A stretch of DNA of 64,000 nucleotides from a virus: IMG/VR virus record IMGVR_UViG_3300027969_000073, positions 27,084 to 91,083 of that record. One strand, written 5' to 3'. The notes beneath the pieces are model-generated. The model searched no databases. It saw only the letters and a program-made list of their open reading frames with translations, and was not told where the DNA came from. A program made the position numbers and the translations under genes. The stretch's first letter is position 1; each line of letters starts with the position of its first letter. This document shows positions 1-12,000 of this stretch, in pieces.

Positions 1-3000
1 TACAAAATTTTGAGACATACTTACTACTCCTGTATTAGCTTTTTGATTCTTTACTGCCTTATCTAAAATATTATAAATAGAAGCTAATTCTTCTTGAGCA
101 AGTTTAACAAAACTATTAATAGCTATATCATACTCTCCCATAGTAATTTTAGCGTCTAGTAATTTAATTTCATATTCAATTTTAGATATAGTATCTTGGC
201 TTTTAGCTCCTTTTTTGAGCATAGCCATACGTTCAATCAATTGATCACGGGCTTCTTTTAAAAAGGTTTCTTTTTGAGTAAGTAATTTATTCTTTTTTGC
301 TTCATCAATTTCTTCTATTTCTTCCTCTGGTTCTGCTTGTTCTGCTTCTTCACTCAGCTGATATAAAATTTCTGCTTCTTGTTTTTGCTGCGCAATTCTT
401 GCGTTAGTCTTTTCTATTCTTTCATTGTTCAGAATAGAAGTAGCAATTGGATTAATAGTATTCTGTAAGTCAATTCTAGCTTTAGCGTTTTTGCTAAAAA
501 TACCTTTTACCCAATTAATGAATTTAGTTTTGATAGCATTTACATAAGCAGCAATTCCTTTACTAGCATTATTGGCAGTTTCACTATTTTGGAATTGATT
601 AACAATTTCTTTAGCTAAAACTTTACCTAATGCTTCTTCACGAAATTCTTCATCTGTAGTATAGACATCTTTGTATTCTTCTAGAACTTCTCCATACTCG
701 CTTGTCAAATGAATATTTTGTATAGCTCGAAGTACAGAAATATCTCCTCTATCTTTTAAAATTCTAATAGCAAAGTGAGCTACCTCTTCAGGTAAAGTGT
801 CGATATTTCTACCGTCAGCTAAACCTATAAGTTGATTCATGAAATCTACTACTCCTAAAATGTTATTTTCGTAGCGTCCTTCAAAGCGCACCATCAAATC
901 TTCAACAGCTTCAATAGCAATATCATTATTTTTTGCCCAAACTCTAAGTTTGTCTTCTAGTTCTTTAACAGGAGCTTTAGTCTCTTGTGTAGTATTTTGC
1001 TGAGCTAAACTAGTTCCTGCTGGTACAATGTAATAACTTCCATTGGCAGCTTTTTTAAAACTTAAAGTCCCTGCACCGTTTACTTTATTGAAATCTCCTA
1101 CTAATTGTAAAGCTTCTCCATATTTCATTGGATTAATGAAGCCTTCTTTATTAGCATTTACTTTTTTAAGAATTCTTGCTTTAGCTTGAATTGCAGTTTC
1201 TTTTTGGTATAAAATAGTAGCTCGATCTCTTAGAGGAATAATTTCTACTTCATTCCAAGTATTACCATTTTCGTCTGTAACTTGTTTTACACTGTTTTTA
1301 CCAAATTGTTTATTAAGAACATTAGTTACTACATTTTCGTAAAAGTTGTAAATAGGTTTAAGAGCACCAAATCCTTCTGGTCCTTCAACTCTTTCAAGTT
1401 CTTGTTTAAGTTGGTTTATTTCATTATTATTTTTTTCTTTTTGTTCAGATAAATGTCTGTTATATGCATCAAGCAATACATTAGTAGCAGTAACAGGCTT
1501 AGTTTCATTTGTATCTAAATATGTAGCAATAAAATTATAATTACCATTTTCATTTTTTAAATAATCAACTTGGACTTTTCTATTTCTTTGAGATGTGAAT
1601 TTAAAACTTATTCTAGGAACTTGATTAGCATCTGTTACTGGCTTATTAAAATGATTATTTTCTTCTAATTCTTTAATTCTATCTTCTTTCTCTTTTTTAA
1701 ATTCTTCTAAAGTAGTATGTCCTTCAACTTTACTAGCTGTATTACCACTAGGGAATAACACTTTCTCATAGCCTTTTTTAGCAGAGTCTTGAATAATTGA
1801 TTTAACAAAGAATGTTACCCAGTTAGAATCTTTATTTAGAAGTTGTAAAAAATCATTTTTTGATACTGGGTTTTTACCTATTTTATTTTTATAAGCAGTT
1901 ATGAAAGTATCTCTATCTAAATATTGAGAAGTTCCAATAGTTAGATTTTTTATATTTATTGTTTGAGATCCTTCTAATATATCAGTTACTTCAATTAAGC
2001 CTTTATCTGTTTCAAAAGTATCTCCTACTTTTAAATCATAAGATGTTAAATCAAAACGTTTTCTACCTTTTTGAAACAAATCAGATTGCATCTCTAGTAT
2101 TCTACGAGTAGTAGGATTTTTAACAAAATCATAATTTTGACTACCGTAATTATACATCTCTAAAATTTCATTTTCATCGGTTTCAATTTCATCAGCTTGA
2201 TCAGGATTTTCAATTAACCATCCATTATCTTGTTTTGAAATAGTGTAGTTATTAACACCAACAAAAAAATTTGGAACCTCAGAAATATTTTTAGCAGGAG
2301 TTCTTAATGTTTTTGATTGGTCATCTGAACGAAACCATCCAATACCTTTATCTGTAGCAAACTGAGCATGTCCTTTAATAGAAGGTGTAATAGCTGGTGT
2401 AGCTATTTCATTCTCTGTATAATTAGTTCCTCCTGGAACTGTTAGGTTAGAGTAATATTGAGTATTTGGATTTGTAAAAGCATCATTTTTAGCTGTTTCA
2501 TACTCAATAAAATCAATAAATTCATCATCTTTTAAATACTCATTATCTTTATACTCATAAATAGAACCCGCAAAAGTAAATTCTTCGTTATTTCCTTCTT
2601 GTATTACTTGTTTTTCTTCGTTAGTTTTAGCAGTATTAATCTCAACAGTATAACTATAATTAGCAGCAATAGCCGTAGCTATTTCGTCCTTAGTCATTCC
2701 TTCTTTAGCTTCTTGTCTAAATAACTCAAGTTGTTGGCTAGAAATTCCTTGTTTTTGAAGGTCATTTATCCATCCTTGAAGTTTGTCTTTAGTAAAAACG
2801 TTTCGTTGAATTTTAGGAAGAGCTGTAACAACTCTTAAAGTTTGATTAATTTGTGAAGGGTCAATATTCAATTCCCCTAATGTAGGAAATCTGTCAACAT
2901 TATTTTCCTCCATCCAAGTACTAATTTTAGCTTTTAGTACAGAAGGATCTAATTCAGTACTTGCTAGTAAATCTAAGTACTCAGGATGAGAAGTGTTTAT

Positions 3001-3012
3001 ACAGAATGCCAT
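1..3012 (-). CDS. Giant cargo-type protein, C-terminus beyond window
   Basis: The frame is open from an ATG at 3012 down to base 1 (1004 codons seen), so the C-terminus lies outside the window. It begins MAFCINTSHPEY and follows the 3119-aa RNA polymerase gene with only 3 bases between them, so both are probably on one transcript. Recognisable stretches are a GYEKVLFPSG segment near residue 413, a LPEEVAHF segment with H746, and a long charged, coiled-coil-like C-terminal part rich in E, K and Q. I know segments like the first from large proteins of Bacteroidota phages, but no function is established. EExxH could be a decayed zincin motif, though this is weak. Position next to the virion polymerase suggests a packaged and ejected protein (inference). 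Confidence 0.8.
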   Translation of the reverse strand, partial: MAFCINTSHPEYLDLLASTELDPSVLKAKISTWMEENNVDRFPTLGELNIDPSQINQTLRVVTALPKIQRNVFTKDKLQGWINDLQKQGISSQQLELFRQEAKEGMTKDEIATAIAANYSYTVEINTAKTNEEKQVIQEGNNEEFTFAGSIYEYKDNEYLKDDEFIDFIEYETAKNDAFTNPNTQYYSNLTVPGGTNYTENEIATPAITPSIKGHAQFATDKGIGWFRSDDQSKTLRTPAKNISEVPNFFVGVNNYTISKQDNGWLIENPDQADEIETDENEILEMYNYGSQNYDFVKNPTTRRILEMQSDLFQKGRKRFDLTSYDLKVGDTFETDKGLIEVTDILEGSQTINIKNLTIGTSQYLDRDTFITAYKNKIGKNPVSKNDFLQLLNKDSNWVTFFVKSIIQDSAKKGYEKVLFPSGNTASKVEGHTTLEEFKKEKEDRIKELEENNHFNKPVTDANQVPRISFKFTSQRNRKVQVDYLKNENGNYNFIATYLDTNETKPVTATNVLLDAYNRHLSEQKEKNNNEINQLKQELERVEGPEGFGALKPIYNFYENVVTNVLNKQFGKNSVKQVTDENGNTWNEVEIIPLRDRATILYQKETAIQAKARILKKVNANKEGFINPMKYGEALQLVGDFNKVNGAGTLSFKKAANGSYYIVPAGTSLAQQNTTQETKAPVKELEDKLRVWAKNNDIAIEAVEDLMVRFEGRYENNILGVVDFMNQLIGLADGRNIDTLPEEVAHFAIRILKDRGDISVLRAIQNIHLTSEYGEVLEEYKDVYTTDEEFREEALGKVLAKEIVNQFQNSETANNASKGIAAYVNAIKTKFINWVKGIFSKNAKARIDLQNTINPIATSILNNERIEKTNARIAQQKQEAEILYQLSEEAEQAEPEEEIEEIDEAKKNKLLTQKETFLKEARDQLIERMAMLKKGAKSQDTISKIEYEIKLLDAKITMGEYDIAINSFVKLAQEELASIYNILDKAVKNQKANTGVVSMSQNFV

Positions 3013-3015
3013 AAT

Positions 3016-6000
3016 TTATTCTTTACAATTTTTAGCTTGCCAAATAGCAGTTTGCTGTTCATTTGGTGATAAAGATAAGAAATTTTCTTTATTCATCTTT
3101 CCTCCAGCTGCTGTGTATTCATCGTAATCTTTATTTCCAATTGTTTCAAATATTCCTAGTCTTTGAGATAAAGAAGTATCTACCATACTTGATAAAGCAT
3201 TTGGTTTATTAACAACTGATTTAGTATTTAAATTTTCTTCAGCTAATTTATTTAAACCAATCATAAACTTAATATCATATCCTGCATCTTTGATTGATAA
3301 TTCTGCAATTTTTTGTGGTATTTTATTGTATGAAACTGATCCATCTTTACTAATTGAAATACTGAAATCAGAATATTTAAAATCAATAGAATTAGCATTA
3401 TAAGATATATTTGGTATACCTAATTTATCTAAAACATATTGTTTGTATTCTTCTCTTTTTTGTTCAGATACATTTGACGGATTATAATTATAATCAGCAT
3501 TTACTTTTCCTGTACTAGTAACTCCTTTAATATCTGCTAAATTTTGAGTAACAGGTGCTACAGTAGTAGGAATTGTCTTAGTTTCATCAGGTTCTAATGC
3601 AGCTGCTGTTATTTGGTCCATGAAAGAATCTTGCATACTTTGAATAGGAGATTTAGGAGTTTCTGTTTTGTTTTCTTTTAAACTAGAAACATTAAGGTCT
3701 CTATTGTAGTCAAACTCAATTGCAAAATTACTCTCTCCTAAACTTGTTAATGGTACATAAGTAGCAGTAGTTAAATTAGTTCTTCCATCAAAATCAGCAA
3801 AATCATTTTTAACATCGAAGTCTGTTTTTACTAATTGGTAAATAGTAAATTGCTTACCTTTTTTAGCTACTTTAATAAATTCTACTGGTTGAGAGTTATT
3901 AGTTGTTGGAGTAAGTTGACGATTTTTAGACAAATTAACAATTAAGTTTCCTTTTGCAGTTTTAACTATTCCATTTTTAGATTCTTTAGCAGCTAAAGTT
4001 AAAACAGAATTTTCTTGTTCAGGAGTTAAGCCTTTCTCTAAAGGATTTGTTGTTACATCTACTTTTACAGTATGAGTGAAAGTTTCTTTTCCACCATGAT
4101 TCTGCATAAATTGTCTCTTAAATCTTTTCTTTATTTCCTCGTTTTTATTAATACCTGCAGCTAACGCAGTTTCTAAGAATTTATTAAAGGTTCTTCCATT
4201 AACATCAACAATGTTATTAGCTTCTTGATAAGCATCTGACCAGAATAAAACTGGTACAAGATTAGAAAAAGTAAAAGGCCCAAAGCCGTAACCAGCTGAG
4301 AAGTAAGTGTACTTAACTAATTTAAGTGCCATTTCTCTTACTTTAGGGTCAGAATCTTGTAACATGCGTTCCCAAGATTGTCTAGCATATTGACGGTCTA
4401 GTGTATCTTTTCCTGTTGCGTAGTATTGAATTCTTTTAATAGGAGAATAATCATTACTATCTACTACATATAAAGAATCAAGTAACTTTCTATAAGGAGA
4501 GTTAATAGGAGTTTCTTTTTGCCATTTAACTAATTCATCAGGAAGTTTAGTCAAAATCTCATTACTTTGAGAATGCTTAAAGAATGGGAAAGCAGAAGCT
4601 AAGAAATTGATGTAGTTGATATCAATTAAACTTGCTTCTTTTTCTGTCAAAGAATACATTTCTCCTTTTTGGTCAGAGAATTCATTCTTTAATTCTCCTA
4701 AAGCAGAATATTTTATACGACCTGTAGTACTGTCTACTTTTCCAATTGCAGAATAGATTTTATCGAAAATGTTAATAGGTTCAATAAGACCGTATTTAGT
4801 AAATGCAGGCATCATTATTTGTTCAGAAAAAGGACTTTCTATAAATGCTTCTTCTAATCCTTGAATACTATTAGTATCTTTCTCTATCTTACGAAGTAAA
4901 CGATCTTGTTTATTAATAGTAGTATAGTTATTTGCACTTGCAGGTCCTACTCCTTTAGTATCACTTTTAGAAGCTTGAATACCCATAGCTAACTCTGAAG
5001 CAATGCTGTGGTATGTTTCAAATGCTTGTAGAACATTAAGTTGATTTTGATAATATTCTAATGTACCTGAAGGTAATAAATCTCTTTCTAAAATTTCATT
5101 ACTAAAATCTGTACTTGTGTCTGCTTCTACTTCAACTCCTGCTTCTTTAATTTTATTTGCTAACAAAGTTTTCCATCTACTCATAGTAGTTCTAAAGTTT
5201 TTGTCATCTGACAAAGAACCTTTATCGTTAAAGTAGTTTCGAGTTAACTCTAAAATTACAGGCTGATTTAAGAATGCAAATACAGTTCTTTCTTCTACTC
5301 CTAAACGTTGTAACATACTTTGCACATTGGCAGTATATGTATTCATGTTTAAGAATGATGCTACTGGGTCATTGGCATTATCCACAGCTGCTGCTACGTT
5401 ACTTGCTAAAGCTTTTGAAATACGAGTTCCCGTAGGACTTTTAATTTGATTTAACTCTGTGTAAGGAATTCCATTAAAATAAATAGGAACTTTTAGCTTC
5501 ATATTAGTATACTGAGCTTTAGCATGGTGTACGTTATGATTAGCATAAATACCAATTAACTCTTTACCCGTCATACCTCTACGGAATAACTCTGATTGTG
5601 TAGAAGGATAGTTGATATTAAAGTTATCTCCTTCATCTAAAACACTTGCAGCATCTAATAGTTCACTACCTGTTAAAGTAGCTTCTTTCTTTTTACCTGC
5701 TTGAATCAAACGAATTCTTGCAGCATTTTCTTTTAGAACATCAAAGTTTCCTGGATTTAAAATAGCACTAGCTGTATTTTTGTTTGCCAAAATTCCTTGA
5801 ATAATTTCAATTTTCTTATTGTCTCTTGCAGCAGTACTATTATATTGAACAGCATTGAACTTTTCTGACATTAATTTTTTAGCAATAACGTCTATAACAT
5901 CTTGGTGTTTTTTCTGAATCTCTTGAGAAGTCTCATTGAATGGTAAGTCATTAGAAATTGCTTTATACAAAGTATCAATTTCATCTTGAATAGTTTGTAC

Positions 6001-9000
6001 AAAAGCACTATCTGGGCCATACATTAATATAGCTTGCTTCTTACTATCTTTTAATATTTTAACATCATCAAATAATTCTGATTTTTCTTCTTTAGTAAGT
6101 TTTTCAGGCAGACTGTCCATTAGTTCTCTACGAACATTCAGCATTTTTTCAAGGTTATTTCCTTCAAAATTAGTTTTTACAAATCGAGAAAAATCTCCAA
6201 AGTTTTGGAAGATGCTTTTTGCTAATTCCTTAGCTTCTGACTCACTATCTAAAGTGCTTTGGAACTTAGTATACTTTGGCTTTCCTTTAGTATCTACAGT
6301 GAAAGAACGCGTCATCAGATACGTTTTATCAATATCGAAATCGAGACCTGCAAGAGTAGTAATTTCTCTAGGTAAGATTAGCATACCTCCCATTTCAGGG
6401 GGAGTAAACCCTACAATTTTAATATTAAAAGTAGAATACTTATCCTCATTAGGAATACGTAAACCAATTATTTCTAATAGCTCAGGAGCTGTTTCTCTAA
6501 TAGTGTCAATATCTACTTCTCCATCAGCATTTAATGGGAAATATTTTCTTGAAGTCCAAGGCATCATTGCTTCAAAAGTAATGGTCCCTGTTTTTTCATC
6601 TACAATAAAATCTAAATTATCTGCTATTCCATAAGAACTGGCATTGACTACTGCTCCACCAGATATTTTCTGTTTAGTAACTCTGTTTTTAAAGAAAGAG
6701 TTCATCACTGCTTCCATTTTATAGGAAATTAATGGATGATAAAGAGGTAAAGTAGTACGATAATCTTTGTCTCCATTCTTTAAGGTAACTTCAATTGGAG
6801 CTAAAGCATCTAAATACTCTTGGCCCATATTTCTAGAAATCACTTCTTTTCTAAGTTCTTTAGCTAATTTCTGATAATCAATATTACCATCTGGCTTTAA
6901 GAACATTTCTTTAACATCCTCAAAAGAAGTACGTAAATCTTCCACAACTAGTTCTTGATATAGTCTTACTACATCTTTACCTTTCATAGTTTGATTATTG
7001 ATAGTATAATCTCCTTCAAGATCCATATCAGCAATAATCAAGTTACGTAATTGAGTACTAAAGTTTCCTTCTGAATCTATAAAGTGCTCAGGGGTTTCTT
7101 GTTGTAGTCGATAATCTGCTGCATTTAATACTACAATTTCAGGATTTGAACTTAATTTATAAGAACCATCTTTTTGTTTTGTATAAGTAGCATAGTCTTC
7201 GTTACCGTTTATAAACGACTTACTACCACCTACTTTAATTGCTGATTCAAAAATAGCACTGTCAACAGTTGTTGTTGTACCATCTTCATTTTTAATACCA
7301 TTCATTAAAGTATCGTATACAGCTTCTAGTTTTGCAAATTTAGCAGCTAATGCTCTTGTAAGTACTACTTCAGAGTTTTTAATTTGCGCAGGTACTACTG
7401 TACCATTAGAAATTCTATGGGCAAAATAGTAAGGTTTTTCAGGTCTAAATAAATCAAACTCAGTGATATCTAAAGGAATACCTTTTAATTCTTTATTATA
7501 AGCAATTTGATGTGCATCTGTCCAACGATTTAATCCTTCAAGCTGTGCTTTTCTACGATGAATACTAATCATAGTAGCACCGTCAGTAGTATTGTTTCCT
7601 TTATATTCACTACTCTTAACATCAGTTAATCCTGCTGTCCAAAGAGTAATTAATTTTTTCTTTTCTTCTGCAGTTAAATCTGAACTTTTAATAATTTCTA
7701 CAATAGCTTTGCTAGTAGCAGCTTTTGTAGGAAGTATTTCATCTTTTAAAATGATACTATTAAATGTATCAGGAATTCCTTCAGTGTTAGTAAACATACC
7801 AGGACTCATTACTTGCTTGTAACGTTTCTGGAAGTTGTCTGTATTTTTATAGAATGCTAAATCACCTGCAAAAACTGTAGTTAATTGCGTGTTCATGTAG
7901 TAAGCATTGTATAAATAGTCTGTAAAAAATGCAGCTTGGTCTTTTATCTTGTTGCTGAGTAATTTATCTGCAAAAGTAATAGCGCCTGTAACAGGGTTAA
8001 TTGATTTAATTACACCTGTTTTAAGATAAGATTGGTATTGCAACTGCAAGTAATCTTTCTCCATAAATTCTTTGATAGCTTCTTTAACTTTTTTCTCATC
8101 AAATCCTTTTTTGAAATCTAATTTATTTAAAAAAGACATTGATTGAAACTTAACTCCTCTTTTTACATAATTAGGAACTAATCTTAAAGGACTATTTGCA
8201 GGCAAGTTCTTTACCTTTACTATTCGAGAATATTCTGCTTTAGCATTTTGTAATAATCTATTTACAATTTCTTCTTTATCAAATCTTCTTGCAGTGATAA
8301 AAGGAATTGTAGGGGAATCTGCAGGAATAGGGAGTTTGAAACGACTGATTCCTCTAGCACTTTTTCCTGAATTATAGAACATACCTAACTCAGTAACCAT
8401 TAACTCGATATCAGACATTTCAGTATAGTTTACTGAACGATTCTTTCCTTTTCGTACTAGACCATCTAAGACTACTGCTTCTAAAAGACTTCCTAAATCT
8501 TCTTCAGGATTTGCTAAGTCTTTCAAGAAAGGAAGATTTTTCATATACTCATCTCCCTTAATTTCCTCCATGTATTGAGCAAACTTTTTAGGGTCCTTGA
8601 ATTTATTTAACTGCTTATTTAAGAAGTTAGATAAAATTAAGTTATAAGTAGTTTTACCTTTAATACTACGGAAAACTGCTACTACTTCTTGCTCTAAAGC
8701 AGGTTGTAGAATAGTAGCTAATCTTTCGATATTGTTTTTATTTTTCTTAACTTTTGGATCTACTACTAATTGTTCAGGTCTTGCATACAAAAATGGATTA
8801 TTTCCTAATTCTAATTCATGTGCAATGTCTGAAACTACATTGATTAAGTTGATAATATTTCCCCAAGAAGCTTTTCTAGTTTTACCTTTAGTAGGTTTCC
8901 AAACGTTAACCAAATCTTCTGGTGTCAAGTTGATATAAAGTTCTGCAAAATCTTTTGACATCATTTGAAATAGAAGGTCTACAGCTTTTTCAAATGTTTC

Positions 9001-12000
9001 ATTTTCAACACGATTATTAACATCAGCAGCTTTTTCTTTTAAACTTTGTATTTTATCAAAAATTGCTCCTGCTTTTTCTGTATTTACATTTTCAAAATTT
9101 CTAGCACCATTTTTATCTTTGCCAAATAATGCATTTTCTTGTACTAAAAAATTAGCAACAATAGTATCTTTAATAATTGCATCGTATGTTTGACGGTTAG
9201 AATTTACTACACTATAGTCTCCGTCTTTTTCATAAACAAAAGAAAATGTAGCAAAATTCTTTTGACCAATTGCTAACCATAAATCTGTTTTTAATCCAGG
9301 GTCTAAAGCAATTTGGTCTGCAATATGAGGCATAAATGTTTTATCATTTATGATTCCATCAATTTTAGCCATCATATCTGCAACAGAATAGCTGTCTGAG
9401 ATACGAGATAATAAGTATCCAAAAATATAACTAGGGCTTTCTTTCTCTTGAACGTTAAACTCATTCAATAAAGGTTTCCCATTTGCATTATATTTAGGGA
9501 TTGTAGCAAAGAAACTTTTTAGTTTTTGACTCATAGAAATTTTAGGGTCCATTTCTATGTAACCTTTCATCCATGAATTCTCTACAGTGTTTTCTTCTTG
9601 AGCATCCATGAAATCTTCTTCATCAGGTTTAAAGTCTACTGCACTTTCTTCTACTGTGTTAAGAGACATTGTAATTCCTCGAAGAGTCAAAGACTGATTA
9701 AATCTTTCTAATAAATCTGTAGGACGTTTGAATTGTAAGAATTTACTTCCTTGAATATCTACTTCTTCAACGTCTTTTAAGTTATTGGTTAAAACCCCAA
9801 CAAGTTTTTTCAAAGGCAAAGCAGCACTTGTGTTTGCTGCAATGTTAGCTTTAGTATCTGCGTAAATCTGAGAAACTAACATAGTGTAGAATTTATCTAC
9901 TCCTAAGTCTTTAATAATTTGTACATCACCTTTGAATTGATTTTCTTCTTTGCTACGAATAACATTGAAGAGTTCATCCATTACTGTTTGCATGTATACA
10001 AAAGCTTGACGTTCTTCTTCTGCAGAATTATATTTTTTATCAGTATTAACGTCCTTAGACATCATTCGAGCACTAGTAGGAAGTACTGTATTTCTAAATT
10101 GAATAGAATTTTTATATGCTCCTAAATCAATGTTTTCAAAAATTTGTTCAATATCAAATTGACGATTACGACTAAAGAAGATTTGAATCATTCTATTCAT
10201 CCCTTTAAAAGTTTTGAAAATCTCTTTAGCTTTTGATTTTTCAGCTGGGTCTACTTGCTCTTTAGCTTGCATGTATTCCATAAACTTATCTGCAAGTACT
10301 TCTTCTATTTCAATATAAGTTGGATATTCATAAGTGGTATTGCCCTCAGAGTCTACAATCTTTTTCAATGGTAACTCATCAGGATATTTTTCCATTGCTT
10401 CGTTAAGAATACGAATTCTTGAACGTAATGGCAATGCTAAATTAAATACAATGTGAAAAGCTTCGTGAAATTCTACACCAGCATCTGCATTCTTACTTAA
10501 AAATAAAGCAGCTTGAGTAAATAGACCGTGAAGTTCTTTTCCATTTTTACGTGCTTCTAAAAGCATTTCATAGGTTTCTTTAGGCAAATAGTTTTCTAAT
10601 GCTTCTAAAGAATGGAAAATGCGTACTGTGCCCTTACGGCCACTTCCTCTTTTGTATGCTTTTCCTAAAGTTCTTTTTAACCATTCTAAAGCTTCTTGTT
10701 GATTCCATTTTGTACCATCAACTTTAGGCTTTAACATAGTACGTACCTTGTCTGATTCAGGGCCGTTTTGTCTTTCTGTGCCTGTAGAATCAATATCAAA
10801 ACCTAAATCAAAATCATCAAAATTATCTACAGAAGTAGGCTCTTCTGGAGCAATTTCTGTACTGCTTGCAATAATACTATCTAAACTTTGTTGCTCTGCC
10901 ACAGGAGGAGCATCAGGTCTATTAGCTGCACTTTCTGAAGCTGCTACATCTACAGCACTTTTTAAGAAATTACTTGTAGCAGTTTTGATAATTGACTTTT
11001 TCTCTTCTGTTGGAGCTTCTGTAGGAGTTTCTTCTTTTTTTACAGACTGAGGAGTTTGTAATTTTTTTATATCTTCTCTAGCAAAGAAAGCTTTAGTAGC
11101 TTCTTGTGATTCTTTATTGTTTATAGAAAGTACCTGAACAGTTGGGTTTCCTCCTTTTCTAGGAGTTATAGCTAGTTTTTGAATAGACTTAATCGTTACT
11201 ACTCCATTTTCTACAGATGCAATTACTCTTGCAACTAAATTAGAATTTGGAATATTAATATCTCGAACTACTTCTTTATTAGCTATATCAACAGCTGCTG
11301 TAACATCATTGATTGGCGCACTAAAGATAGGGCTCTCATTTTTCTTATCTTTTGTGTTATTAACAGGCATTGTTCTAGACAATGCAAGATTAGAAAATTC
11401 GACAGAAGCTTTAGAAGTAGGCATTTTTGCCTCCATAATTAGCTCTACATTAGCTCTGTCTTCAGGGGACATTTGGTATGCCTCAATTACAAAAGAGCTT
11501 GAGCTAAAAAAGTTTCCATCTTCTGAATATAAATCTGTAGTAACAGCTCCAATTTGTGCTAAAGTTTGATTATAAGTTCCACTGTTAATCTTATCCCAAT
11601 CACAACGATATAGTAATTCTCCAATATAGTTTTGTGCCTCTTCAGCAGTATCAAATAATTGACTTACTACTTTACCTAAATTATTATCTTGTTTACTTAC
11701 TAAGATTTTATTTGTAGTAGTTCTTTCTACAGTAGTGTGGTAAAGCATTTTTTCAATTTTTCTACGTGCATTAAGAATGTCTTGGCTTTCTACAGCTTTT
11801 AACAAATTGGCTAAAGCTAATTTAACATCATTAAATTCTGTAGTTTCTTTAACTTTACTAGAACGTATTCGCATAGGATATAAACCATATGCAGAAGGAA
11901 CCATCATGTATGGAATACCTTCTTCTAAATTTTCTTTAATGTTTGCAAAAATTTCAGATTTCTCTAAAGCTTTTAATAACGCTTTGTTCTCTACATTTTC